Below are positions 45,923 through 57,474 of a stretch of 64,000 nucleotides of DNA, piece by piece. Each line of letters begins with the position of its first letter. Position 1 is the stretch's first letter. A program made the translations under genes and the position numbers. Origin of the DNA: Primulina eburnea (lineage: Eukaryota; Streptophyta; Magnoliopsida; Lamiales; Gesneriaceae); contig NC_133117.1 of assembly GCF_022965805.1 (NCBI RefSeq), forward strand, positions 12,920,183-12,984,182. The letters run 5' to 3'. Below the pieces are notes generated by a model that saw only the letters and a list, made by a program, of their open reading frames with translations, was not told the origin of the DNA and made no database searches.

Positions 45923-46796
45923 GGTTCAAAAAGAGGGTTTATAAACGTGCCTTTGCGTTTAAAACGCTCAAAATACGAATACCAAAGCGGTGGAAGTCGG
46001 TGACGAATGGATGACGATTTCTATTTTTTCTATTCTTTTTTTTCTTGTCAAAACCCACCAAAAACCACATTGGGATGCAAGGGAGTCGAATGATCGTTTT
46101 TTGAAGGAAGAACGAAGAAGAAAATCGAAGAACGATGGAGAAAAAAAAAATCGAAATATTCTCCCTTGACAATCTCATAGTTTCGGCTATTTGTTTTTCA
46201 CTTTGAGTTTATGTGAATTTGTGTTTGTGCGTTCGGTGTCTGTGTAGGTGTTTCGGGTTGTGTGTGTAGGACTAGGACTCTTATTTATTTATAATCTTAT
46301 TTTTAAAAAATAAATAGGAAAAGACTTCTTTATTCACTTATTTAATGAGTTTAAACAACCATAATTTTTAATTAATAAATTATGCCCATTAAAATTAATA
46401 AAATTAGGAGGTTTAAATTAAAAAGGTTTAAAAATACATATTTCCAAAAATCATTTTATAAAATACATAAAATTCTTTGCTCTCTCTAATTAATTTAAAT
46501 TCAATATTAAAAATGAAATAATTCTTAAAATATGTAAAATAAATATTTTCTCATCAAAAAAAATATTTAGCTTTTAAATCTTTAACATCTAAATCGTCTT
46601 CGGTCCTCCGTTCCGACCAACCACTGGATTTCGTTTGAAAATCTTTAATTCATGAAATCAAACAAAATTACACAATTAATCATTTATTCACTCAAAATAT
46701 ATCATTCATGCATCCAAAATCATTAAATTAAAATATTTTAGCAATTTAATAATTTTCATGCACGCAGTCTACGTGGACTGATTTTCAGGCGTTACA
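45923..46796 (-). repeat. A right LTR, part 4 (end)
   Basis: It starts with the GGTTC duplication and matches 16625-17477 of the left LTR (GTGCCTTTGCGTTTAAAACG, GGTCCTCCGTTCCGACC). It ends CAGGCGTTACA at 46796. Confidence 0.85.
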
Positions 46797-47113
46797 ACAA
46801 CAGTGAAAAATAATGTAATAAACATACATTTCATGATCTTAAAAATATCGACGTAAACATATCGTGTCAAAGCATAATGTGTCCAAACATGTCAATCATA
46901 TCATCATATACGTGTTCATTTTCTTTATTTGAATTCAGATCATTAGTTATGACTTTCGTATCAGCTCTATTCGATGGATCCATCTACGTATAACCGTGGT
47001 ACACGATGGCAGAGATATCAGGGACAATTTTACCCATCCACTGAGCCTTGACCTTACATGTTTGTATTCGTATTAGTCACTACCAACTCTCTTCCTTCAA
47101 AACATGTCAACAT

Positions 47114-48136
47114 CACTACAAGAAAAATGATTCTCCGCAGCACGTCATCAACAACATGCATTAAAAGCATGCTGCAAATATTAATTTTAACGGCGTGCAC
47201 CCATATGTGGGCTGTTAATATTGTTTCACTTGACAGAAATAACGTCGTGCATTAAAAGAACGCTGCGGATAGTAATATCCGTAGCATGCATTTATGTGTG
47301 CTGTTAATAAGTTATATAAACGACCATGTGCAGTTATGTGTGTGCTGTTAATAACCTATGCAATTTTCACATCGCACAATAAAGGCACGTCGTTAATAGT
47401 ATTATCAACAGTGTGCATGTTTATATGTGCTGTTAATAATAAATCATTTTTTTTAAAAAAATTGTTTAGACATTAACGGCGTACATAAATCGCACGTTGT
47501 CAATATTTTTATTTACGGCATGCATATAAGCAACGCTGCGAAAAATGGGTGTCCAAAATTTTTAAATTAGCGACGGTTTTACTTAAACCGTCGCTAAGTT
47601 TAGATTTTTTTAAATCGTCGCTAATTTTAAATCAACGACAGTTTTTTTTAAAACTCATCGCTATTAGCAACGGTTTTAACTCAACCGTCGCTAATAGCCG
47701 AATTACCAATGTCGCTAATAGCGAAGCGACGGTTATACCAAAAACTGTCACAAAATGTCAATAAATATCCGTATTTTCGATCTAATTTCCTCCACACCAC
47801 TTCACCACACTTAAATTTTTTCTCTCTTAGCATAGTGAGATTATAAGTTTTTTTATAAAAAATTATTAAATTATAAAAGATAATTTTTTTATTTTAACAA
47901 AAAAAATAGCGACGATTTTTGAACCATCGCTAATTTTTGATGTTGCGCTTATTATGAACGGCGTACATTGCACGCTGTGGATAATTGTATATGAACGCCG
48001 CGGATAATAGTATTAACAGCGTGCACATGTACGCCACAGATAATTTTGAACTTTCAACAGCTCAGTTGTGCAGCGTGCAATGTGTGCCGTTAGAAAGAGA
48101 ATTTGCGCGCTGCGAAATGCTATTTTTGTTGTAGTG
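47114..48136. mobile_element. non-autonomous CACTA element (1023 bp)
   Basis: It begins CACTACAAGAAAAATG and ends TTTTTGTTGTAGTG, an imperfect terminal inverted repeat of the CACTA (En/Spm) class. Perfect 3-bp CAT target duplications flank it (47111-47113 and 48137-48139). It has no transposase. The interior consists of repeated GTGCTGTTAATA blocks (about 47208, 47298, 47345 and 47430) and ACCGTCGC/GCGACGGT inverted repeats, typical subterminal modules of plant CACTA derivatives. Confidence 0.93.
47570..47594. repeat. GCGACGGT palindrome in CACTA element
   Basis: GCGACGGTTT and AAACCGTCGC, exact 10-bp arms with a 5-bp loop. Related arms repeat to about 47745 and once more near 47915. Confidence 0.9.
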
Positions 48137-49800
48137 CATATTCATCACTTATAAAAAATCATGCATATACGTAAATTTCCTTAAAATCAAGCATGCACCG
48201 TATTTTTCATATTTCCATAAAAAATCATGTTCGTGATAACATATACATTTAAATCATGTAATTTTGTGATTAGGGCCCTACCAGTACTACTAACTCGACC
48301 CGGGTGCAAAATGATCATTTTGCCTCTGGAAACCCTATTTGACCATTATACCCTGGACCTCAAAATTTTTCGAGCCGAAACCAACTAAACTCCTTAAAAC
48401 ACCTCAAAACATAATTGTAATCGTTTCCTAGACGTACATCAAGCCAGTTTCATTACTTATATGATTCGTTTTAAAACTTGGACAGTTGTCTCAGTTTTAA
48501 CCCGAAATTCAACAAAAATTTTCCCACTTAAACCATGAATCGAACCTACATGATCAGCACTTAAACAACTTATTTCAGACTATCTAGGACACTTGGAAAA
48601 GATCAAACAAGTGCTGGAATGTTTTCAGCACACAAGCACAGAAAACCCTAACGTGCTAAGCCTTCAAATTATCGATCCTAGACCTAACCAACCCGAACCA
48701 GCCTTGAACCAATGCTACCTAGGACCAAGATCAAGCCCAGGGCGCCCTACTGGACCAACCCTAGCCACGCATACTGTCCATGCAAACCGACCCACGCGAT
48801 TCACCTGAAAACAAGCCAATCTCGACCCTACACGGTACAAGCGCATCGACCGAACCCTAAAACATGACCTGCCGCGCTTGAGTCCTCCCTAGACCATGTC
48901 TCAACCCCCTTAGGTACTGCACCATGGCTTGTTTCGACTTCCCAAAAGTCGGTCCTCTTCCCCAAGCCCGATATAGCCGCAAACCCACATAAATCCCTAG
49001 GTTCGATCGGCCTTCACCATGGTTAAACCGACCCTCGACTCCAGCACTTGGATACCATAACCTTTGCATGTTCAACGCCCTAGAATCACAAATCGGCAGC
49101 CCCTTACACAACAACAACAAAAATCGTGAGTTACATGTCAACAAATGCATATTTCGTGCCAAACAATGCATAAACTATTCAACATAAAAAATTTATGCAT
49201 TCCTTATGCATCACACATCATCATATATTAGCGTGAAACGAGAAAAGAGAGATTTAGGGTGAGCTTTTGCATTATTACGCTCAAAAACCTTGAGATATAC
49301 GCGTAGAACTTGCCCCAGAGAGGCGGGGAGGGATTTATTTGAAAAACTATAGAGAAACTTGAAGGGCTGCTTAATTTTTTTCGAGAAGGTGCTACAGCTG
49401 AATGGTAGAGGGGCGGCCAACAAGTATAAATTAGGTTTAGGGTATAATTATGGAGTTTAAGTTATAATATTAAACTTAAACTCCATATTTATATCTTTTA
49501 AGCAGTAAAATAATCTCATCAAGCCCAATAACACTCTTGAAAAGTATTTTGATTCGGTACGTTTTCGAAAATATTGCCCGAACTATGAAATGGTCCTCCA
49601 ACTCACTAAAATTGGCGTACCGGTTTAAAATATGACCCGACGAGTAAAAATACTCCACCAAGGCCCATTTTCGAAATTCTCCCTTAATTACATCATAAAT
49701 TAAATAATTAAAATAATTATTTTAATAAAAATATTTTTCCTGATTATCTCCGATCTCCGTTTCTCGTTCGAGCGCGAAAACTACTAAAAGCCCTTGTGCA

Positions 49801-50166
49801 CGAAACTTTTGGACATTTCAAGTTTAATGAGAGCTAACCCCTATGTGTGAGGATACATTTGAAAAGCATATATTATAATGGACTAAATCATCACACATAT
49901 AAATTGGACTAAATCCTCACACATACAATTACTAACACATAATTTGAAAAGTTTATGTTGTAACTTTAATTCTATCGCAACACAACCAATCATATGTTAA
50001 TCATTCTCCACATGATATTATCCTTACTAATTCACGGGATTTCAACTGGAAAGTAGTATATCACTTATAAGGACACTAAGTTAAACGATATCACCACATG
50101 CTAAAAATACAGCAGAAATAATACTTCTGCGTATTTCTTCGAATAATTCAAACCCTTTCTTGAATT
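49801..50166. other. 3' flank of PTL
   Basis: Probably contains the PTL 3' untranslated region. TGGACTAAATC.TCACACATA occurs twice (about 49879 and 49906), and GTGTGAGGAT nearby is inverted to it. No gene is seen. Confidence 0.4.
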
Positions 50167-52493
50167 TCAGTCCACAATTCTCCCATACACATCTCCCACA
50201 TAGTACCTAAGGCAAGTGTCGCTTATTCCATTGCCAGTATTATTTGCCGCTACGGGCAAATTATTGTTCCGATTAAGTTCAGTATTATAAGAATATGATC
50301 CTCCTCCTTGATTGCACATGGACTCATAATTTTGATAAAAACTACAGATTCTTGAGTTCTCCTTTCTTTTCTTCTTAAATTTCAGTACATTATTGTTGAT
50401 GCTTTCCCATTTTTCTCTGCAGCATAGACCACTCTTGTCATATCCAGAAAAAGCCATTTTTGTGGTTATTTCGTCCCATAGAACCTCTTCAGAGATCCCA
50501 CTTTGCTGAAACTTTGATTCCATCCCATTTCTTAGTTGAATCAATCTTGAAATTTCACATTCTGGCCAGAAATCGTTGCATTTCAGCGAATTGGTTATTG
50601 TTTCACTACCATTATCGTTATGGTAATTTTCCTTTAGGCTTCGAATATCCGTCAACATCACCTCCTCTTGCAGCGAAGCCCTCGGTTCTTTTCGAGCCAT
50701 TTTGTGCAAAGTATCCATTAAAGAAACATCCCTAGCTTCAATCCAAGCTCTTTCGCTAACCCATAAATTGCGCTCTCTTTCCATTCTTTCTGCATCTTGT
50801 TTTCTCCATTCTTCCTCTCTTTGAATTCTTTCTTTCTCCTTATCTTCAATAGTTTTCATCATTTTCTCCATCCAGGCTTCTTGTTTATCCATCAGTTTCT
50901 TCATCTGCGTATCGATAAAATCTTTAATCTTAACTTTCCAACCCCTTTTCCCCCTTCTTTTTCTCATGTTTTGATTATTGTCATCTGTCCCAGGATCGTT
51001 TTCATTATCATCTGATGAAGTAGGATCAAAATCCCAAGAATTTGAGAGACTAAGGCTAGTATCAGAGAACTTAAAACCTGGATACGATTCTTGATTATTA
51101 GCTGATGAAGTACTTAATTTCGAAGCATTGGGATTAAAACTTCCACTATTGAAATGGGTTTCGGAAACGGCAGCTGAATTATTAGTTTCACCATAAAGAG
51201 CTTCGAGTTGTCTGAAAAACCTGTAATGCTTCCCATCTTGCCTTCCTGCTTTCCCTTCTTTCGTCTTTTTGTAATATTTGTACAAATTCTCGAATTTCTC
51301 TCGGCATTTCTTGCTACTTCTCTTATATGCATGTTCCTCAGACATTATCCTAAAATTAAACAAAAATAAACCTCAAAAGTTTATCCATAAGAAAAATTTC
51401 AATACCAGAAAAGGAACACGAGGGTTCTAGGAAATGTATAGCCTGAAATTTTCATATGATGAAGATTTTGCTGAGAATATGTAATCGAATATAATCATTC
51501 AATTTAGTATCAGACGAAATAAATTTGGAAAATTTATGACTATTCAAATTAAAAGTTGTAAAAATCCATGAAAACTTTTTATGTTTACTCCAAAGAATCC
51601 ACAAGATTACAGATTGTCTTTTGTTGCACGCGAAAAGTAATGAAAAATAATGCCTAAAATTAACTGAAGAGGTTTCGCTGTTGACAGATGGGACTGTAAG
51701 GTGGACTCAGAGGAAAGAGGCTTATAATAAAAACCAACTGACGTTTGAACTGAAGTTGGAATTAATTGTTCTGTGTCATTTTCTGAAACGAGAAAAGAGA
51801 TTGTTTAATCAAGAAATATACTGATAAAACGGGATTTTAAGTTGATTTAATATCCGATAACAGCGAGAATTTAAGCATAAAAAGATTCTTCCAAGTACTG
51901 TAGATTGTTGCACAGATGATTAAAGTTGAAGAATTCAAGAAAATTTGTGAAATAATTAGGCATGACTGGAAGCTGGGAACTTCATTTATGTTGTTGTAGG
52001 CTTTGTTTCTTGAGAAAAATGATTTTCCAAAAACCTAGAAATTAGGTTAACTGGAAAAAGAAAATTGTAGTATATAAATATGATCATCGCGAGTACATAC
52101 AAACCTCGAGACCTCGTCCCATAAGGGACCCTTTTGATTGGCCTCCTTAAACCTGGAATCAAGCCTCGATCTGATCTCTAGAAGAGTAAGCGTCTCCTGC
52201 CTCGGCCACCTCCCCGCCACACGACCTCCACCACCATCTATCCGACTTAAACCGTCACCCGCAGCGGCGCCGCTGGCGGAAGCTGCAGTACCGCCTGCAC
52301 AAGTCGTGTTATCACCTGTAGGAACAGAAGCAGTCGCAGTATTATCCGACCGAAACATGATCATCTCATACGGGTACTGTGGGGTCGAACCCCTGTGGCC
52401 CGAAAGCGAGTCTTGACGCGGCGGGATGGGCGGAAATAAAGCCCTCCCACTCATGTACTGCCCTAGATCCGCCATCCCGTATTGATCTTCCAT
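50167..52493 (-). CDS. PTL: PETAL LOSS-like trihelix (GT-2 type) transcription factor, two exons
   Basis: Exon 1 is 52493-52105 and exon 2 is 51349-50167, giving 523 residues; the split Arg codon AG/G joins them. The protein has two trihelix DNA-binding domains. The first (about residues 95-165) has WPRQETLTLLEIRSRL, PLWDEVSR and KKCREKFENLYKYY; the second (about 390-450) has WPECEISRLIQLR, LWDEITTKM and CCREKWESI. Between them lie a basic RKRRGKRGWKVK stretch (259-270) and a long charged coiled coil (about 270-350). From family knowledge PTL is a nuclear factor restricting growth between sepals and directing petal initiation. Arabidopsis PTL is of similar length. I chose the ATG at 52493 because MEDQYGMADL matches the start expected for PTL, although the frame stays open upstream through a CT-rich leader. 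The last codons appear frameshifted (see findings). Confidence 0.9.
51350..52104 (-). other. PTL intron (755 bp)
   Basis: The donor GTTTGTATG follows exon 1 (...GTCTCGAG) and the acceptor TTTTAG precedes GATAATGTC. The intron splits the first trihelix domain between VS(R) and IMSEEH, a phase-2 position. It is AT-rich with no repeats recognised. Confidence 0.9.
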
Positions 52494-52720
52494 GTAGAGG
52501 AAGGCAAAAAGAAGTTTAAACAACACACGCAGCGCTCGTTTCTTGAAATAGAGAGAGAGAGAGAGAAGAGGGTTTAAGGGATCAGAGAGAAAATATGGAA
52601 TGGTAAGAAAAGAAAGTGGTGGGGGACAACGGTGGATGAAGCGGCAGACCCGGATCGTGTCCTTACTGAGAAAAGGTTTTGAATTCTTGTAGAGTACAAT
52701 GGACCCATCTCTCTGTTTCA
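52494..52720 (-). promoter_or_regulatory. PTL 5' leader, CT-rich
   Basis: On the gene strand the leader contains a (CT)8-9 run (plus-strand GA run 52551-52566). The reading frame of PTL remains open up to an ATG at 52730. A possible TATA box, CTTTATATTA on the minus strand (about 52746-52755), would place a start of transcription near 52720. Prediction only. Confidence 0.4.
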
Positions 52721-52825
52721 TCTGCTTCACCCATCAATGTAATTCTAATATAAAGCTCCTTTTTCATCAGTGTATATATATATATATATATATATATTTA
52801 TCTCCATATTTTTATATAGGGTTTG

Positions 52826-52856
<31 letters not shown>

Positions 52857-54801
52857 GACGTTCTTGATACATGCATGTACATCAACTAAAAGATAAAAAA
52901 TATTAATAAATTACAGCTAAGAAGGTGATTATAGTGATTGTGGTACCTCCTTTTCACTGTTCTGTATTTTATTTTTTCCTTCTACAGTAGCCATTTTCAC
53001 ACACTACGACACGCAAAGAAGAAAAATCCAAAAAAGACTCCACTTTTTCGCCACTACCAATAACAAATAAATAGAAATTCAGTCGAAATATTTAGTTGTT
53101 CACAATTTGAGAGATTTAAACATGAAAAATGAAACTGGGTAACCCGAATCTTCTCTGTAAGAAGAATCTGGTAGTGATACGTGTATATACTGTCTGGCTT
53201 TTGCATCATCACCTGGAAATATTGATTTTCACTTAATTAACCAGGTATCATATGTGTTCGAAAGTTTTAAGATTGATCTGTTCAGAACAAATGGAATTTC
53301 GATCCGGCCTTGAGGATACGAATAACTAGAAATGGAATCAATTCTTTCTTTGTTTTCTTCTCTCTTTTTTTCCATTGTTATTCTTCACTGTTGGTTGTTG
53401 GAATGAAAGGGGTTTCGAATATTTGGAAATGGATAATGTAATTTATCATTTCCTTGGCGGATAATGTGGTGCCGTCAAGAAATTTATAGCTAAATCAAGG
53501 GTTTAGTTTATTTTTCGTGGCCGGGAATCAAGATTCCTTACAAATTCAATTTCTTGTAGGTGTGGATAGAGTTTTTTTCAACAGTCAGTCAAAAATTAGT
53601 ATTAGCACGATAATTTGCTACTTATGGGCTTGTAATACTTTTTCCTGAATTAATGTTATTCATTGACATGCTGCCGAATATATATACCAACGCATCAGTT
53701 TTCTATTGAAAAAAATATACTAAAGGTGTAAAAGAACCTATTTATGGTACTAAGAATAAAATTTTACAAATTAAAAAACCAAAAGCCTATATAGAGCAAC
53801 TTATAGAATGAAATTTGTTTTGTTTTTCTATTATAATGTAATTTTTGTATATTGTTAGGATCAAATATTTATCATAAGATCAAAAATTATATATGTTAGC
53901 TGGTATTTATGATTTTTGTATATTTCCATGTACTTGTGACAGCTTAAAGCCCTACACTAAACGACATGTGGACATTAGAGATTGTGCCTACTTAAGTTCC
54001 AATAAGCTGGGGTGCTAAACCCATGAATTTGGGGAGGGACATGCCTTATTGCTGGTGATGTATTGTATCAACTTATAGACCAATTTGAGTATTTACTTGT
54101 ATCAAAAGTTGTCCCAGAAAATATCCTCATACCATTTAAGATCTAAAATCCTTTTGTATGGTATCCATCCAACCAGATCATATAACATAGCGTTAGCATT
54201 GTGATGTACGAGAGTTTTCCAAAAAGTCAATTATCTCAGTATTTCTCTCGCACATACATTCTTGCCCAAAATAAATTTTTTAAAATATTAATAAAAAAGC
54301 ATTGAAAATGAAATCCATCTCTATTAACTCTCGCTAGATTCGCTCTAGAGTGGAAGGAATGTGAAGGGAAAGCACCGTAAGTACCAATACGAGAGATCAT
54401 TAGCTGCCGACAAACAATTATCCTGCCCTAGATAGTTGGCCTTCAACTTTAAAGAAATATATAATATATAATTTAGAGTTCTTCTTTTCGCATGACTCCT
54501 TCATTAGTTTGACCCTTGTGTAGGTAAATTTTGGGAAATAAAATGAAATTTTGACAGTATTTGATTTTAGTTTTAAAATAATGGTCTTTATGATATCAAA
54601 GGTTATTTTTTCCTATATAATTGTAACAAAAAAAAAATCAAATCATAATAATACATATTTTTTGAAATATTTTATCAAGTGGGATATATTTTTGAAATAT
54701 AATAATACTTATAAGGATATTAATTTTGGTATTTTAAATTTTTAAAGCAAGATCCTAAAAATCAGTTTGTGCGACCCATATTTTTAAAGAACGTTATCAT
54801 A
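52721..54801. other. PTL upstream region
   Basis: AT-rich, with two TA microsatellites (52773-52798 and 52825-52843). No gene or recognisable mobile element is seen in these 2.1 kb. It probably holds the PTL promoter. Confidence 0.5.
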
Positions 54802-55215
54802 CACTACAAGAAAAACGCCATACAACAACACACATACGACAACGGTTTTTGTGCAAAACCGTTGTCGTAGAGTTTTTAACAACGGTTTTAGCCAAAACCG
54901 TTGTCTTTTGGGGATCAAAGACAACGGTTTTTTAAAACCGTTGTCTTTGAGGGGTCAAAGACAACGGTTTTAAACAACTGTTGTCTTTGGGGGGTCAAAG
55001 ACAACGGTTTTAGGGTCAATGACAACGGTTATGATTAAAACCGTCGCGAATGGATTTAGCGACGGTTTTATATACCGTCGCAAATGCTACCTACCACAAC
55101 GGGTAAACACCGTTGTCGTTGAACGCACTTTCAACAACACCCTCAGTTACAACAGTTTTTAAAAGGTTACGACAACGGATAAAATCCGTTGTCGTAGCCC
55201 GTTTTTCTTGTAGTG
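54802..55215. mobile_element. CACTA-type miniature element (414 bp)
   Basis: It begins CACTACAAGAAAAACG and ends CGTTTTTCTTGTAGTG, near-perfect terminal inverted repeats of about 15 bp. ATA target duplications flank it (54799-54801 and 55216-55218). The interior is a chain of short palindromes of the type ACAACGGTTTT/AAAACCGTTGT, plus GCGACGGT/ACCGTCGC. There is no transposase. It lies about 2.3 kb upstream of the PTL start codon. Confidence 0.95.
54836..54868. repeat. 14-bp-arm palindrome in the miniature CACTA
   Basis: ACGACAACGGTTTT and AAAACCGTTGTCGT are exact arms around a short loop. At least five further palindromes of the same family follow to 55198. Confidence 0.92.
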
Positions 55216-55218
55216 ATA

Positions 55219-55366
55219 TTATAAGAACTTTTTTTAAAAAATTATCATACAAATTTTCAGAACTTTTATCCGCTGTTTTAAGAAACTTAGTCAATTAAAA
55301 AGAAACACGACATTAGTTGCAATAATTTTGTCCCAAAAAGTCAAAAATGAAAATAAAAACAAGAAG
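55219..55366. other. short unassigned spacer
   Basis: AT-rich sequence between the miniature CACTA element and COP2. Nothing recognisable. Confidence 0.5.
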
Positions 55367-55635
55367 TGTTGTGAAAAAGTAAAAATTTATGGTAAAAAGT
55401 AAAAATCTCAAACTCTCAAAATTTACCAAACTACACACTTTATAATATTTTTCTCTCTACTCATTTGTGAATTTCTTCACAAATGGTGAGCCTATATATA
55501 GAATTTCTTTACAAATAATCCAAAAATAAAATACATCATTACCTACATCATCACACACTAATTTTCAATATTTACAACTCTTATTTTCAACATTCAAATA
55601 TTCAATACATACATTTTAAATATTATTTTTCAACA
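55367..55635 (-). repeat. COP2 3' LTR (269 bp)
   Basis: The plus-strand edges are TGTTGTG and TTTCAACA, giving TGTTG...CAACA on the element strand. A CTATATATAG TATA-like motif lies at about 55490-55500. Confidence 0.8.
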
Positions 55636-55646
55636 CTCCCCCTTCT
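55636..55646 (-). other. COP2 polypurine tract
   Basis: The minus strand AGAAGGGGGAG directly precedes TGTTGAAAAATA of the LTR. Confidence 0.88.
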
Positions 55647-55849
55647 GATGATGATCATAATGATTGTCTTCATTACATGTTTTTATACTGCCTCGTTAAA
55701 AACCTTACTAAGAAAAACCTATTGGGATAAAAACGATAGTAAGGGAAAAAGAGTGCAGTCACGTAAACTCCCCCTCATGTTGACACGAACAATTCTTCAA
55801 AAATTTCGTAGATTTCGCATCCCAATAATATATATGTGTTTTCTGAATA

Positions 55850-57470
55850 TTGACGTAGGAAGTGCCTTTGTGAAGAGATCTGATGAGTTTTCACTTGATT
55901 GAATGTGACGAACATCAATACATTTATTCTTCTCTAGCTCCTTGGTGAATACGAAGAACTTAGGAGGAATATGCTTAGTTCTGTCACTTTTTATGTATCC
56001 CTCTTTTATTTAAGCAACACATGCAACATTATCTTCATATAGTATCACATGCTTCTCGTCGAATGATAATCCGCATGAGATTAGGATATGCTGGGTCATT
56101 GATTTTAACCACACACATTCACGGCTTGCTTCATGTAGTGCAATAATCTCGGCATGATTTGATGAAGTTGTTACGAGCGTTTGTTTCTGTGAACGCCAAG
56201 AAATTGCAGTGTCTGCACGAGTAAATACATATCCAGTTTGGGAACATGCCTTGTGTGGATCAGATAATTATCCAGCATCGGCATAACCAATTATACTTGG
56301 ATTAGCATCTTTTGAATACAAAAGTCTCAAGTCTGTCGTTCCTCGTAGATAACGGAATATATGTTTAATTCCGTTCCAGTGTCTCTTTGTTGGATATGTG
56401 CTAAATCTTGCCAACAAATTTACGGCAAAAGATATATCAGGCCTTGTACAATTTGTAAGATACATAAGAGCACCGATAGCACTTAGATATGGTACTTCTG
56501 GACCAAGAATAGCTTCATGATCTTCACATGGACGGAATGGATCATTTTCTATGTTTAATGATCTAACAACCATTGGAGTACTTAAAAGATTTGATTTATC
56601 CATATTAAAATGTTTAAGGATCTTTTCTGTATAATTTGTCTGGTGAACAAACATTCCACATTCTTTTTGTTCAATTTGTAAACACAGACAATACTTGGTT
56701 TTTCCAAGATCCTTCATTTCAAATTATTCCTTCAAGTATGACAAAACTTCTTGAATTTCCTTATTCGTTCCAATGATTTTTAAATCATCAACATATACAG
56801 CAATAATTACGCATCCGAATGTTGTTTTCTTAATGAAAATACAAGGACATATTGAATTATTTACGTATCCCTTTTTCATCAAGTGATCACTTAGTCGATT
56901 GTACCACATTCGACCGGATTGCTTTAACCCATATAATGATCTTTGTAATTTCACAGAATAACATTCTCTGAGTTTTGAACTTTGTGCTTCAAGCATATTA
57001 AATCCTTCAGGGATTTTCATATATATATATTACTAACAAGTGGTCCATATAAGTAAGCTGTAACAACATCCATAAGACGCATTTCTAAATTTTCAGATAC
57101 CGTCAAGCTAATCAAATACCGAAACGTAATTGCATCCATCACGGGAGAATACGTTTGTTCATAATCAATTCCAGGCCTTTGAGAAAAACCTTGTACAACA
57201 AGTCTAGCTTTATATCTTACTATTTCATTTTTCTCATTTCTCTTTCGAATAAAAACTCATTTGTATCCAACAGGTTTTACACCTTCAGGTGTAAGGACTA
57301 TAGGTCCAAAAACATTACGTTTATTTAGCGAATCCAATTCAACCTGGATGGTTTCTTTTCATTTTATCCAATCCTGCCGATTTTTACATTCAGCAAAAGA
57401 TTTTGGTTTATGATCTTCATTATCATTTATGATGTCGATTGCCACATTATAAGAAAATATATCATCAATT
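55850..57470 (-). pseudogene. COP2 reverse transcriptase and RNase H (broken)
   Basis: Reading on the minus strand, YKARLVVQGFSQ (about 57220) has a frame break before it. MKIPEGFN, LQRSLYGLKQSGRMWYNRL and the catalytic AVYVDDLKI (about 56790) lie in 57020-56724. After one stop, MKDLGKTKYCL and TRPDISFAVNLLARF (56717-56268) follow. RNase H motifs IIGYADAG, TSSNHAEIIALHEASRE (about 56155) and SSDLFTKALP (about 55880) complete the order. Stops at 56721-56723 and 56268-56270, among others, inactivate it. Confidence 0.87.
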
Positions 57471-57474
57471 TCTT

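Larger units (their letters stand above)
9187..46796 (-). mobile_element. A: LTR retrotransposon with non-coding interior, disrupted by four later insertions
   Basis: The left LTR begins TGAAAC (9187) and ends GTTACA (17477). A polypurine tract follows, so the element reads on the minus strand. The right LTR ends GTTACA at 46796. With the insertions E2, D, COP1 and E4 removed, the two LTRs can be aligned piece by piece; for example 16390-16420 matches 27911-27930 plus 37389-37410, and 16605-16660 matches 37591-37612 plus 45928-45965. No gag or pol is visible in 17478 to about 19830, so A looks like a large non-autonomous derivative or an extremely decayed copy. Confidence 0.75.
46797..49800 (-). 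repeat. B (right piece): old LTR fragment
   Basis: It resumes the LTR broken at 9186 (ACAACAGTGAAAA follows on from CATGCAAC). The same landmarks as in D appear in order: TTTGAATTCAGATCATTAG, CGATGGATCCATCTACG, CTTCCTTCAA, ATAAAAAATCATGCAT, the long C-rich stretch (48600-49100), and CTCCGATCTCCGTTCTCG-like text near 49745. It fades out near 49800 without a clear LTR end. A CACTA element sits inside. No coding potential is seen. Confidence 0.65.

Noticed and set aside
50460..50735. Plus-strand open frames across PTL (50460-50735, 50797-51015, 52138-52416)
   Set aside because: Antisense shadows of the PTL exons with no recognisable domain.
52494..52730. An N-terminal extension of PTL starting at 52730
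   Set aside because: The extension is hydrophobic and CT-repeat-derived, and it lies upstream of the family-like start MEDQYGMADL. Better explained as 5' leader.
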